Shown: in pieces, positions 7,977 through 16,392 of the stretch | Layout: every line of letters begins with the position of its first letter | Numbering within the stretch: position 1 is the stretch's first letter | Origin: Rhodococcus opacus B4 | GTDB lineage: Bacteria > Actinomycetota > Actinomycetes > Mycobacteriales > Mycobacteriaceae | Direction: 5' to 3' | Assembly (NCBI RefSeq): GCF_000010805.1 | Contig: NC_012522.1 | Coordinates: forward strand, 1,364,001-1,428,000 | Length of the DNA: 64,000 bases | The notes under the pieces: generated by a model | What the model was told of the DNA's origin: nothing | Database searches by the model: none | What the model saw: only the letters and a program-made list of their open reading frames with translations | Made by a program: the position numbers and the translations under genes

Positions 7977-9522
7977 AGCCCATGACGTCGTTGCCCCAGG
8001 CGACCCGCATCTCGTGGTCCGGGTCCTTGACAAGGGTGTCCGCGCCGTCGATCAGCAACGTGGAGCGGTCCTCCTCGTCGTAGGGAGCCCAGTGCTTGGA
8101 CCCGTCCAGGGCGGCGGGGACACCGTGCCGCGCGAACGCCAGCCACCGGCGCTGGATCCGGCCCGACACCTCGAGTGCCGTCTTCCGGCCGCCGAGCCAG
8201 AACGTCGGGTCGATGTTGAGCGTGTCGAAATTGCCGAAGACGTACGGGAGTTCGGTGGCGTGCCCGGCGCCGATGCGTGCGGCCTTGAGCATCGGCGTGG
8301 CCTGGTCGAACCGGTACATCCACGTCGGCGAGTGCCTGCTGTGGGCGTCGGCCACCCACAGGGCGGGCATCCGGAACGCGGCGTCGCGGGACATCGCGAG
8401 TGCGCCCTTCGGTTTCCCGCGGTCCGGGTACGCCGACAGGATGTCGGCGAGGCGGGCCGCGGGCAGTTCCGGGTGATCGGTCGCGATCGCCCGCAGCATC
8501 TCCTGTACCGAATCCGAAGTTACCGGCAGCAGAGGCGATTTCATGAATTTGAAGATCGACGACTCGTCCTTGTTGGAACCGATGATGAGGGGGATGCGGT
8601 GGGAGTAGCCCTTCTGGAACGCGGCCACCGGGTAGCGGGGCAGGAAGTCGCGGTCCACCACGGGCGCCATGGCGAGTGTGCCCGGGATCTTGGTCGGCAC
8701 CTCGTTGACGAGCGTGTCGCTGGCCTCGATCACCGTGCGGTACGGCAGGTGCGCAAGCGTGTCGATCCGCCCGGGTTCCACCTCGAGGATGTCGAGGAAC
8801 TGCTTCGCGACGGTGGCCGCCCGCTCGCTGCCGTACACCGACGTGGCGGGCGGGCTCTGGGCGATCGCCCGGTGGAACAACCCGTCCGCGCTCGGAACGG
8901 TCATCAGCGTGGTGATCGACCCGGCCCCCGACGACTCCCCGAACACCGTCACCTCGTCCGGGTCACCGCCGAACGACTCGATGTTCTCGCGCACCCATTC
9001 GAGGGCCGCGACCTGGTCACGCAAACCGCAGTTGGTCTCGAACACCCGCTCCGGCGTCGAGAACGACGACAGGTCGAGGAACCCGAGCGCCCCCACCCGG
9101 TAGTTGAACGAGACGAGCACGACGTCCCCGAGAGTGGACAGGATCCGCCCGTTGTAGATGCCCTGGGCTGCGGTTCCCAGGCAGTAGGCGCCGCCGTGGA
9201 TCCACACCATGACCGGCCGCAGGGTGCCGTCGGGCCGGGGGGCCCACACGTTGACCGACAAGCAGTCCTCGTCCATCTCGAGTCCGGCGTCGATCGGGAC
9301 GGCGGTGCCGTGACCCTGCGGGGCCATCGGGCCGAAGTCGACGCAGTCGCGGACGCCGTCCCACGGTGCGGGCGGGACCGGCGCCCGGAACCGCAGATCG
9401 CCGACGGGGGCGGCGGCGAACGGGATGCCCTTCCACGCGTAGACGTCGCCTTCGGGGTAGCCGCGCACGTCGCCGTCCCGGGCGCGGACGACGAGTGTGT
9501 CGCCTGACTTCTCGACATCCAC
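7969..9522 (-). CDS. Type B carboxylesterase
   Basis: A 517-aa alpha/beta-hydrolase of the carboxylesterase type B family, at the usual length. Visible landmarks: KGIPFAAAPVGDLRF (31-45), DEDCLSVNVWAP (85-95), oxyanion-hole HGGAY (109-113), nucleophile elbow GESSGAGS with Ser197, acidic residue in SNKDESSIF near 323, and catalytic His in GAGHATELPYVF near 420. It should hydrolyse carboxylic esters; no signal peptide is seen, so it is cytoplasmic. The GTG start is preceded by GAGGAG. It is divergent from the Nudix-type regulator at 9635. Confidence 0.85.
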   Translation of the reverse strand: MDVEKSGDTLVVRARDGDVRGYPEGDVYAWKGIPFAAAPVGDLRFRAPVPPAPWDGVRDCVDFGPMAPQGHGTAVPIDAGLEMDEDCLSVNVWAPRPDGTLRPVMVWIHGGAYCLGTAAQGIYNGRILSTLGDVVLVSFNYRVGALGFLDLSSFSTPERVFETNCGLRDQVAALEWVRENIESFGGDPDEVTVFGESSGAGSITTLMTVPSADGLFHRAIAQSPPATSVYGSERAATVAKQFLDILEVEPGRIDTLAHLPYRTVIEASDTLVNEVPTKIPGTLAMAPVVDRDFLPRYPVAAFQKGYSHRIPLIIGSNKDESSIFKFMKSPLLPVTSDSVQEMLRAIATDHPELPAARLADILSAYPDRGKPKGALAMSRDAAFRMPALWVADAHSRHSPTWMYRFDQATPMLKAARIGAGHATELPYVFGNFDTLNIDPTFWLGGRKTALEVSGRIQRRWLAFARHGVPAALDGSKHWAPYDEEDRSTLLIDGADTLVKDPDHEMRVAWGNDVMGFN

Positions 9523-9634
9523 GGCCGAATCTCCTCACGCAGCGCGTACGGGAATCTCTCGCCAAACTACCAACGATGCGCAGGCAGGACCGTTCGAACG
9601 CGGGATAGATCAACCGTGCGCTAACATCTCCTCC

Positions 9635-10312
9635 GTGGCCGCATCGACCGATCCCGAGGGCAAGAGCCTCCTCGACTACCCGCGGCCGTCCGTGGCGGTG
9701 GACGTCGCCGTCCTCACCGTCGACGGTTCCGATCTGAAAGTGCTTGTGGTTCCGCACCGTTCGGGCCGGCTCGCGCTTCCGGGCACCTTCCTCCACGAAG
9801 GCGAGCGGCTGCGGGACGCCGCCGAGCGGTGCCTGCGGATCAAGGCGGGCCTGGCGGGCGCCGAGTTCCACCAGCTGGCGATGTTCGACGACCCTGCCCG
9901 CGACGACCGCGGGTGGGTGCTGTCGATGACGCACGGCGCGGCGCTGCCGCGCACGGCGCTCCCCCGCGACGCCGTGCTGATCCCCGTCGACGGCGACCGG
10001 GTGACGCAGGACCTCGCGTTCGACCACGCGGACGTCGTCACCCTCGCCGTCGCCGACCTGCGCGAGCGGTACGCGCGGTCCGTCGACCCGTCGGGTCTGG
10101 CCGGCGACAGCTTCACGGTGCTCGAACTCCGCCGGGTCTACGAGGTGGTGTTCGGCCGCCCCCTCCCGAAGGACTCGTTCCGCCGGCACCTGATGCCCGC
10201 CCTCGAGCACACCGGCGACATGGCCGTCGTCGGGACCGGCCGGCCGGCCGAGATCTACCGGCGTGGCACCGCAGCCCTCCCGCCGGGTGCGGCCGCGTTC
10301 CTCGCCGGCTGA
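9635..10312 (+). CDS. NrtR-like regulator: degenerate Nudix domain plus winged helix
   Basis: A protein of 225 aa with an N-terminal Nudix fold and a C-terminal winged-helix (about 150-215, DSFTVLELRRVYEVVFGRPL...RRHL). This is the NrtR architecture. Known NrtR proteins repress NAD-related or sugar genes and sense ADP-ribose through the Nudix domain. The Nudix box (G50-L73) keeps the Gly, first Glu and terminal GL, but the REUxEExGU catalytic core reads RCLRIKAGL, so the metal-binding glutamates are missing and hydrolysis is unlikely. I chose the GTG at 9635 because homology-like sequence begins there; the frame is open further upstream. No NAD biosynthesis gene is adjacent, so the target is unclear. 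Confidence 0.75.
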   Translation: MAASTDPEGKSLLDYPRPSVAVDVAVLTVDGSDLKVLVVPHRSGRLALPGTFLHEGERLRDAAERCLRIKAGLAGAEFHQLAMFDDPARDDRGWVLSMTHGAALPRTALPRDAVLIPVDGDRVTQDLAFDHADVVTLAVADLRERYARSVDPSGLAGDSFTVLELRRVYEVVFGRPLPKDSFRRHLMPALEHTGDMAVVGTGRPAEIYRRGTAALPPGAAAFLAG

Positions 10313-10375
10313 GCGCGTCCACCCACCCGGGGCCTTTCCGTCCACCGCACGGCCGGTGCTAGGGTCGGCTTGTTC

Positions 10376-10454
10376 TGACACGGGGTGCTCCGCACGGGCG
10401 GGGCTGAGAACACACCCGGGAACCTGCTCAGGTAATGCTGACGAAGGGATGTCA
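10376..10454 (+). ncRNA. TPP riboswitch (THI element)
   Basis: All hallmark blocks of the thiamine pyrophosphate aptamer are present in order: ACGGGGTGC, GGGGCTGAGA, ACACCCGGGAACCTG, GGTAATGCTGACGAAGGGAT. The closing helix P1 is TGACA (10376-10380) with TGTCA (10450-10454). The element ends 5 bp before the tenA GTG. The only Shine-Dalgarno-like sequence is GAAGGGA inside the aptamer (10443-10449), so TPP binding would hide it and block translation. A TAGGGT -10-like box at 10360-10365 suits a transcript beginning just upstream. Confidence 0.93.
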
Positions 10455-10459
10455 ACGTT

Positions 10460-11182
10460 GTGAATAGCTCTGTCCAAGGTGCTGCGGGCGCAGGCCAGCA
10501 CGCCCGATTCACGGACCACTTGTGGGACCGGACCAAGGTGCTGCGTGAGGCGATCGACGAACTCGAGTTCCTGCGCCGCCTCGGCGACGGGACGCTGCCG
10601 CTGGACGTGTTCCGCACGTACATCGAGCAGGATTTCCTGTACCTGACCGGGTACGCGAAGGCCCTGTCCCTGGTCGCCGCGCACGCCCCGGGTCCCGTCG
10701 AGGCCGGCTTCTGGGCCGGTTCGGCGGCCGGGGCCGCCACGGTCGAGGCGACGCTGCACCAGAATCTGCTGACCAGCGGACGACTTCCGGAGTCGGGCGT
10801 CGAGCCGCAGCATTCGCAGGCCTGCCTCGGGTACATCTCCTACCTGACGGCGGTCGCCGCCACCGAGCCGTACGCGGTGTCCGCCGCCGCGGTGCTGCCG
10901 TGCTTCTGGATCTACGCGGACGTGGGACGCCGGCTCGCGGCGAGCGCCCGGGAGGTGCTGTCCGCCGACCCGTCGCACCCGTACGCACAGTGGGTCACCA
11001 CGTACGACGCGGAGGAGTTCCACGCCGCCGTCGCGACGGCCCGCGAACTCGTGGACGCCGCCGCGGAGGCCGCGTCCGATGCCCAGCGCGAGGCGATGGT
11101 GGAGGCGTTCACGATCGCCAGCCGCTACGAACTCATGTTCTGGGACACCGCACTCAACAAGCAGGAATGGCCCGCGTCGTGA
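10460..11182 (+). CDS. tenA: TenA family aminopyrimidine aminohydrolase / thiaminase II
   Basis: A 240-aa all-helical TenA protein. Active-site residues can be matched: Asp58 in EQDFLY, the nucleophilic Cys148 in VLPCFWIYADVG, and Glu224 in SRYELMFWD. TenA hydrolyses degraded thiamine pyrimidines (aminomethyl-HMP) to HMP, which re-enters thiamine synthesis. It is the first gene after the TPP riboswitch and overlaps the next gene by 4 bp (GTGA). Clustering with thiYXZ strongly supports the salvage role rather than thiamine degradation. The GTG start sits 11 bp after the riboswitch GAAGGGA. Confidence 0.92.
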   Translation: MNSSVQGAAGAGQHARFTDHLWDRTKVLREAIDELEFLRRLGDGTLPLDVFRTYIEQDFLYLTGYAKALSLVAAHAPGPVEAGFWAGSAAGAATVEATLHQNLLTSGRLPESGVEPQHSQACLGYISYLTAVAATEPYAVSAAAVLPCFWIYADVGRRLAASAREVLSADPSHPYAQWVTTYDAEEFHAAVATARELVDAAAEAASDAQREAMVEAFTIASRYELMFWDTALNKQEWPAS

Positions 11183-12207
11183 CACTTTTCTCCCGTACCA
11201 GGCGCGCTGCCACCGCAGCCGTCATCGTCGTCTCCGCCCTGTCGGTGCTCACCGGCTGCGCCGGCGACTCGCAGTCCGACGACACCATCCGGTTCGCGCT
11301 CGACTGGACGCCGAACACCAACCACACCGGTCTGTTCGTCGCCCAGCAGGAGGGCTGGTTCGAAGACGCCGGACTGGACGTGCAGGTGCTGCCGTACAAC
11401 GACACCTCGCCCGACACCCTCGTCGACGCCGGTAACGCCGAGTTCGGCGTGAGCTTCCAGAGTTCCGCGACGTTCTCGAAGGCCGCGGGCGCCCAGACCA
11501 CGTCGGTCATGGCCCCGCTGCAGCACTGGGCGACGGGCATCGCGGTGAAGGCGGATCGCGCCGACATCACCCGCCCCCGGGATCTCGACGGCAAGATCTA
11601 CGCCGGTTTCGCGGACCCGGACGGCGAGGAGACGCTGAAGCAGATCATCCGGAACGACGGCGGCAAGGGCGAATTCACCACCGTCACGCTCGGCACGTCG
11701 GCCTACGAGGCCGTGTACTCCGGCACCGCCGACTTCACCGTGTCGTTCTTCGGCTGGGAGGGCATCGAGGCCGAGCACCGGGGCACCCCGATGCGCTACT
11801 TCCACTACACCGACTTCGGATTCCCGGACGCGTACGCGCTCGTCATCGAGGGCAACGAGCAGTGGATGGCCGACCACCCCGAGCAGGCCCGCAAGTTCGT
11901 CCAGGCCCTGCAGCGCGGCTACCAGTTCGCTGCCGACCGGCCGGACGAGGCCGCGCAGATGTTGATCGACGCCAATCCCGGCGCCTTCACGGACGAGTCC
12001 CTCGTGCGCGAGAGCCAGCAGATGCTGTCCTCCGAGTACATGAAGGACGCTTCCGGAAAGGTCGGGACACAGACGGCCGAGCAGTGGGCGGGGTACTCCG
12101 GTTTCCTGTTCCAGCACGGCCTGCTCACCGGCCCCGACGGGGCACCGCTGACCACGGAACCCGACTGGTCGACGTATTTCACCAATGAGTACCTCGCTCA
12201 GCCCTGA
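11179..12207 (+). CDS. thiY: Thiamine-precursor ABC transporter, substrate-binding lipoprotein ThiY-like
   Basis: A 342-aa NMT1/THI5-like periplasmic-type binding protein. A signal peptide with lipobox VLTGC puts the lipidated Cys at residue 27. The mature part starts with the family motif FALDWTPNTNHTGLFVAQ and contains QHWATGIAVK. ThiY proteins bind formylaminopyrimidine or HMP-type thiamine breakdown products. The GTG at 11179 overlaps the tenA stop (GTGA). An in-frame ATG at 11167 would add four residues, and neither start has an ideal ribosome site. The gene overlaps the permease by 23 bp, as expected in this tight operon. Confidence 0.9.
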   Translation: MTLFSRTRRAATAAVIVVSALSVLTGCAGDSQSDDTIRFALDWTPNTNHTGLFVAQQEGWFEDAGLDVQVLPYNDTSPDTLVDAGNAEFGVSFQSSATFSKAAGAQTTSVMAPLQHWATGIAVKADRADITRPRDLDGKIYAGFADPDGEETLKQIIRNDGGKGEFTTVTLGTSAYEAVYSGTADFTVSFFGWEGIEAEHRGTPMRYFHYTDFGFPDAYALVIEGNEQWMADHPEQARKFVQALQRGYQFAADRPDEAAQMLIDANPGAFTDESLVRESQQMLSSEYMKDASGKVGTQTAEQWAGYSGFLFQHGLLTGPDGAPLTTEPDWSTYFTNEYLAQP

Positions 12208-13006
12208 CCCGACCCTCCGGACCCCGGCCCCGGGCACGTCCCCGCTGCTGCGGCGGGTGCTGCCCGCGGTCGTGGTCGTGGCACTGCTCGTCGTCGCGTG
12301 GCAGGTGTACGTGACGGTCAGCGGCATCCGGCCGCAGGTGCTGCCGTCGCCGCTGCGGGTGATCCAGCAGGGGTGGCGGGCCCGGGACGCCATCTCCGGT
12401 CACGCCTCCGCGACACTGCAGGTGACGCTGATCGGGTTCGCCGTGTCCCTGCTCTGCGCGTGGGCCCTCGCCGTGCTCGTCGACTTCTCGCCGTGGCTGC
12501 GCCGCGCGTTCGTCCCGCTGTTCGTCGTGTCGCAGACGCTGCCGATCATCGCGATCGCGCCGCTGATGATCATCTGGTTCGGATTCGGTCTGCTGCCGAA
12601 AGTTCTCGTGATCGCCCTCGCCACGTTCTTCCCGATGACGATCGGCCTGATCGAGGGGTTCGCCGCCGCAGACCGGGAGGCGGGCGCGCTGCTGCGCAGC
12701 ATGGGCGCCTCACGGTGGCAGGAATTCCGCTACGTGCGGCTGCCGTCGGCGATCCCCCGGTTCTTCACCGCCCTGCGGATCGGCATCACCTACGCCGTCG
12801 TGGGTGCCGTGTTCGCCGAATACGTCGGGGCCACCTCCGGTCTCGGCATCTACATGGCCACGCAGAAGAACTCCTTCCGCACCGACCTCGTGCTGGCGGC
12901 CGTGCTCGTGACCGCCGTGATCAGCGTCAGCCTCTACCTGCTCACGTTCGCGGTCGAACGCGTCGTCGCCCCCTGGATCAAGAACGAAAGGGGCCGGCAT
13001 GAGTGA
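12185..13006 (+). CDS. thiX: Thiamine-precursor ABC transporter, permease ThiX-like
   Basis: A 273-aa BPD-type permease with about six membrane helices (first near residues 24-46). The EAA loop is visible as EGFAAADREAGALLRSMGAS followed by RLPSAIPRFFTALR, where the ATPase docks. It completes the importer with ThiY and ThiZ and sits in the plasma membrane. The ATG lies inside the 3' end of thiY, and the stop overlaps thiZ by 8 bp, so expression should follow the TPP riboswitch. Confidence 0.9.
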   Translation: MSTSLSPDPTLRTPAPGTSPLLRRVLPAVVVVALLVVAWQVYVTVSGIRPQVLPSPLRVIQQGWRARDAISGHASATLQVTLIGFAVSLLCAWALAVLVDFSPWLRRAFVPLFVVSQTLPIIAIAPLMIIWFGFGLLPKVLVIALATFFPMTIGLIEGFAAADREAGALLRSMGASRWQEFRYVRLPSAIPRFFTALRIGITYAVVGAVFAEYVGATSGLGIYMATQKNSFRTDLVLAAVLVTAVISVSLYLLTFAVERVVAPWIKNERGRHE

Positions 13007-13811
13007 GACCGCGCGCGTCGCACTGTCCGGACTGAGCAAGGGATTCGCGGTCCGCGGCGGCATTCGTCCCGTCCTCGACAACGTCTCGTTCACCGTCGAA
13101 CCGGGCGAGTTCGTGTCGGTGATCGGCCCCAGCGGGTGCGGGAAGAGCACCGCGTTCGCCATGCTCGCCGGACTCGACCGACCCGACACCGGCACCGTCA
13201 CGATCGGCGGCGAGCCCGTGCGCCCCGCGGGCACTGGCCCCTCGAAATGCGCGTACATGCCGCAGAAGGATCTGCTGTTCCCGTGGCGCAGCGTCCTCGA
13301 CAACACCACCCTCGGACTCGAGGTGCAGGGCGTGCCCCGGAAACAGGCGCGGGAGAAGGCCCGGGAGTTGTTCTCCGTCTTCGGTCTCGGCGGGTTCGAG
13401 GACGCCCGGCCCAGCCAGCTGTCCGGCGGCATGCGACAGCGCGCCGCGATGCTGCGCACCGTCGTCCAGGACCGCCCGGTGCTGCTGCTCGACGAGCCGT
13501 TCGGCGCCCTGGATTCGTTGACCCGCACCGAGATGCAGACCTGGTTGCAGGACGTGTGGCAGCGCTACCGGTGGACCGTGCTGATGATCACCCACGACAT
13601 CCGCGAGGCCGTCTACCTGTCGGACCGGGTGGTCGTGCTGTCCGCCCGGCCCGCCACCGTCCGACGCGAGGTGACGGTGGGCCTGCCCCGCCCCCGCGAA
13701 CTGTCGATGATGACGTCGCCCGAATTCGCGGACGTCGAACACGAACTGCTCGGCGTGCTGCACGAGGAATCGCGGCGGGCCCTGGTCGAGCAGGAGTCGG
13801 GCCGCCGCTGA
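12999..13811 (+). CDS. thiZ: Thiamine-precursor ABC transporter, ATP-binding protein ThiZ-like
   Basis: A 270-aa ABC ATPase with Walker A GPSGCGKST (43-51), Q-loop MPQKDLLFPW, signature LSGGMRQR near 142, Walker B VLLLDEPFGALD near 162 and a switch His in ITHDIREAV. Overall it resembles the SsuB/TauB/ThiZ class that energises NMT1-type importers. It is the last gene of the tenA-thiYXZ operon and converges with the wax ester synthase gene, 29 bp away with no clear hairpin between. Confidence 0.92.
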   Translation: MSETARVALSGLSKGFAVRGGIRPVLDNVSFTVEPGEFVSVIGPSGCGKSTAFAMLAGLDRPDTGTVTIGGEPVRPAGTGPSKCAYMPQKDLLFPWRSVLDNTTLGLEVQGVPRKQAREKARELFSVFGLGGFEDARPSQLSGGMRQRAAMLRTVVQDRPVLLLDEPFGALDSLTRTEMQTWLQDVWQRYRWTVLMITHDIREAVYLSDRVVVLSARPATVRREVTVGLPRPRELSMMTSPEFADVEHELLGVLHEESRRALVEQESGRR

Positions 13812-13840
13812 ACCCCGCGGCGTGTCAGAGCAGTGCCGAC

Positions 13841-15196
13841 TCAGAGCAGCGCCGCCTCCAGTTCACCCAGGGCGGCCTCCAGGTAGAACAGGATGCGTTG
13901 CAGGCTCGGCACCGAACGGCGGCACCCGATGACACCGAAATCGAGGTTGCCACCGTTCGTCGTGAGCGTGATGTTCAGCGCCTGCCCGTCCAGCACCACC
14001 GACGTCGGATAGATCCCGTCGAGGCGGGACCCGTTCCAGTACATGGTCTTCCGCGGTCCCGGGACGTTGGAGATGATCACGTTGAACGGCGGCGGCGTGA
14101 AGCGGACGAACCCCGGCACCGGCGTCAGGGCGATCGGCGACATGTTGACCGCGGACCACGCCAGTGCCTGCATCGAGGTGAGGCTGCCGAACAGTTCCTT
14201 CCCCTGGGACATGGAGGCGGAGATCGCCGTCAGGCGCTCGGCCGGGTCGTCGACGTCGGTCGCCAGGTTGCACAACGTGACCCCCACCGCGTTGCCGCCG
14301 GCATCGGCCTGCTGCTCGTCGCGCAGCGACACCGGGACCATCGCGATCAGCGGCTCGTCCGGCAGCGCGTTCTGTTCCTCGAGGTACCCCCGCAACGCCC
14401 CGGCGCACATGGCCATCACGACGTCGTTGACACTGACCCCCGCCGCCTTCCGCACTGCGTGGACGCGTTCGAGCGGCCAGGACTGCGCGGCGAACCGGCG
14501 GGCGCCACCGATCGGGACATTCAACATGGTGCGGGGCGCCTCGTACGGAAACCTCATGTCGTGCTGCCCCATCGCGGTGCGGGCGATGCGCAGCGACGCC
14601 GGTGCGAGACCGGCCACGTCACCGACCGTGCGACGGACCCCGTTCACCACCGACCAGAGGTCGGGGGCGGCTCCGTTGGCCGCCGCCGGGCGTGGCAGGT
14701 TCCACGGCGGCGGTGCGTCGCGCACGTCCGGGTCCGTCGACAGCGTCCGCATCAGCAGCCGCAACCCGGAGACCCCGTCCATCAGCGAGTGGTGCAGCTT
14801 GGTGTAGATCGCGAACCGGCCGTCGGAGAGGCCTTCGATCAGATACATCTCCCACAGAGGGCGATGCCGGTCCAGGAGCGTGCCGTGCAACCGTGACGTC
14901 AGCGTCAGCAATTCCCGCACCCGGTACGGCGCAGGCAGGGCCGAATGACGCACGTGGTATTCGAGATCAACATCCGACTCGTCGGCCCACCACACGTTCC
15001 CGAGACTGCCGACGGGGCCCGCCGGCTTCTTCCGGAACGTGGGGTCGACGTCCGTGTGCTTCAGCAGCGTTTCGTGCATCGACTTCACGTAGTCGGGGCC
15101 GGCATCGTCCGGCGGTGTGAACAATTCGAGCGATCCGACATGCATCGGATGCTCTCGCGATTCGCCGAGAAGGAATATCGAATCGGTAACCGGCAT
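13841..15196 (-). CDS. Wax ester synthase/diacylglycerol acyltransferase (WS/DGAT)
   Basis: A protein of 451 aa of the bifunctional WS/DGAT family, at the normal length. It starts with the family-typical PVTDSIFLLGESREHPMHVG and has the catalytic HHxxxDG motif as HHSLMDG (135-141), preceded by the PLWE motif (113-116). The C-terminal NDVVMAMCAGALRGYL and SNVPGP motifs are also present. The enzyme joins acyl-CoA to long-chain alcohols or diacylglycerol to make storage wax esters or triacylglycerol, abundant in Rhodococcus. I chose the ATG at 15196 (AGGTGGGG upstream) over a GTG 21 bp earlier. It is divergent from a lipase-like hydrolase. Confidence 0.92.
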   Translation of the reverse strand: MPVTDSIFLLGESREHPMHVGSLELFTPPDDAGPDYVKSMHETLLKHTDVDPTFRKKPAGPVGSLGNVWWADESDVDLEYHVRHSALPAPYRVRELLTLTSRLHGTLLDRHRPLWEMYLIEGLSDGRFAIYTKLHHSLMDGVSGLRLLMRTLSTDPDVRDAPPPWNLPRPAAANGAAPDLWSVVNGVRRTVGDVAGLAPASLRIARTAMGQHDMRFPYEAPRTMLNVPIGGARRFAAQSWPLERVHAVRKAAGVSVNDVVMAMCAGALRGYLEEQNALPDEPLIAMVPVSLRDEQQADAGGNAVGVTLCNLATDVDDPAERLTAISASMSQGKELFGSLTSMQALAWSAVNMSPIALTPVPGFVRFTPPPFNVIISNVPGPRKTMYWNGSRLDGIYPTSVVLDGQALNITLTTNGGNLDFGVIGCRRSVPSLQRILFYLEAALGELEAALL

Positions 15197-15257
15197 GATC
15201 CCCACCTGGACGTTCACCCCCGCTCGGTCACTATCCCATTACGACTTCCGCCTGGAT

Positions 15258-15274
15258 GCTACGTCGGGCGTAGC
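15258..15274. promoter_or_regulatory. Perfect inverted repeat GCTACG-tcggg-CGTAGC between divergent lipid genes
   Basis: Two 6-bp arms with a 5-bp centre lie in the 178-bp gap between the wax ester synthase gene and the divergent hydrolase. The position, 60 bp from one start and 100 bp from the other, suits an operator acting on both promoters. No adjacent regulator gene points to the protein that would bind. Confidence 0.4.
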
Positions 15275-15374
15275 GTCCGTGCGACCTACTTCGATGTAGA
15301 ACGTACGGCGCAAAGAGGTGGCAAACCTGAAGGCAGCACGTCGAGGGGCTCCGAGGCCGGAACGGAGGCAGACA

Positions 15375-16364
15375 ATGAGCACTGCGACTTACGAATTCTG
15401 CCCGTCACCGCTCCCGGTGACGCGGCGGGAGTTCGCCGGAACCAGCCTGCAGTCGGCGGCCCTCGCGCACACCCTCCGCCGCACGGTCCGGCCGTTCCTC
15501 GACGGGTGGGCGCGCTACCCCGAACTGCCGTGGCCCACCGGAGTCGTCGACCTGTTCGGCTACTCGCTCGGCCCCATCCGCGGAACCCAGCGCAGGCCGG
15601 TCCGGCTGCCGCACTGCCGCGCCGAATGGATCCGGCCTCCGGGCGAGCTCGGCGACCGGGCGATCCTCTACCTCCACGGCGGGGCGTTCCTGTGCTGCGG
15701 GATCAACTCGCACCGCCAGATGGTGTCCCGGATCTCGGCGGAGGCGCAGGCGTCGACACTGAACGTCGCGTACCGGATGATCCCGCGGAACCCGATCCGG
15801 GCGGCCGTGGAGGACGGCGTCGACGGGTACCGGTGGCTGCTCGCGCACGGGTACACCGCAGACCGCATCGTCGTCGCCGGCGACTCGGCGGGCGGATTCC
15901 TGACGTTCATGGTGACGCTCGAGGCGCTTCGTCAGGGGTTGCCGCGGCCCGCCGCCGACGTCGCACTGTCGCCGCTCACCGACCTCGACCCGGTGAACAA
16001 GCTGGCCCATCCCAACGCCGACCTCTGCGCCGTCTTCCCCAAGCGCGCGGTCGGTGCCCTGTCCAGGCTGATCGAACGGCTGGACACGAGGGGCGGGCAC
16101 GAGCCGTCCACGTCCCCCGTGGACGGCTCCCTCGCCTCGATGCCGCCGGCGCTGATCCAGACCGGCTCGCAGGAAATGGTGTACGTCGACGCGGAACTGA
16201 TGTCCGAACGGCTGTCCCAGGCCGGCGTCCCGTGCGAACTGCAGGTGTGGGAGCGGCAGGTACACGTCTTCCAGGCCGCTGCCGGTGTGCTGCCCGAGGG
16301 CACCCGCGCCATCCGCGAGATCGGCCGGTTCATCCGCAAGGCCACCCCCGTGAGTACTTGTTAA
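15375..16364 (+). CDS. Alpha/beta hydrolase, hormone-sensitive-lipase-like
   Basis: A protein of 329 aa with oxyanion-hole motif YLHGGAF (99-105) and nucleophile elbow GDSAGG (Ser171), the pattern of the HSL branch of alpha/beta hydrolases. An Asp (YVDAELMSERL) and His (VHVFQ) near the end complete the triad. It should hydrolyse short or medium acyl esters, perhaps mobilising lipid made by the divergent wax ester synthase. The ATG at 15375 follows ACGGAGG and is preferred to an earlier in-frame start at 15318. The last codons form the left arm of a perfect 13-bp hairpin. Confidence 0.8.
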   Translation: MSTATYEFCPSPLPVTRREFAGTSLQSAALAHTLRRTVRPFLDGWARYPELPWPTGVVDLFGYSLGPIRGTQRRPVRLPHCRAEWIRPPGELGDRAILYLHGGAFLCCGINSHRQMVSRISAEAQASTLNVAYRMIPRNPIRAAVEDGVDGYRWLLAHGYTADRIVVAGDSAGGFLTFMVTLEALRQGLPRPAADVALSPLTDLDPVNKLAHPNADLCAVFPKRAVGALSRLIERLDTRGGHEPSTSPVDGSLASMPPALIQTGSQEMVYVDAELMSERLSQAGVPCELQVWERQVHVFQAAAGVLPEGTRAIREIGRFIRKATPVSTC

Positions 16365-16392
16365 CGTCCGGCGGTTGAGAAGTACTCACGGG
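16347..16392. terminator. Perfect 13-bp hairpin, bidirectional terminator-like
   Basis: CCCGTGAGTACTT (16347-16359) pairs perfectly with AAGTACTCACGGG (16380-16392) around a 20-nt loop. It covers the end of the hydrolase gene and the end of the convergent decayed ferredoxin frame, whose TGA lies inside the right arm. No U-tract follows, as is common for actinobacterial terminators. It belongs to the CCCGTG...CACGGG hairpin family of this window. Confidence 0.75.

Noticed and set aside
10900-11178. Extension of the ThiY frame upstream into tenA
   Set aside because: The upstream part is out of frame with tenA and is Arg-rich shadow sequence; the signal peptide and lipobox fix the start at 11179 or 11167.
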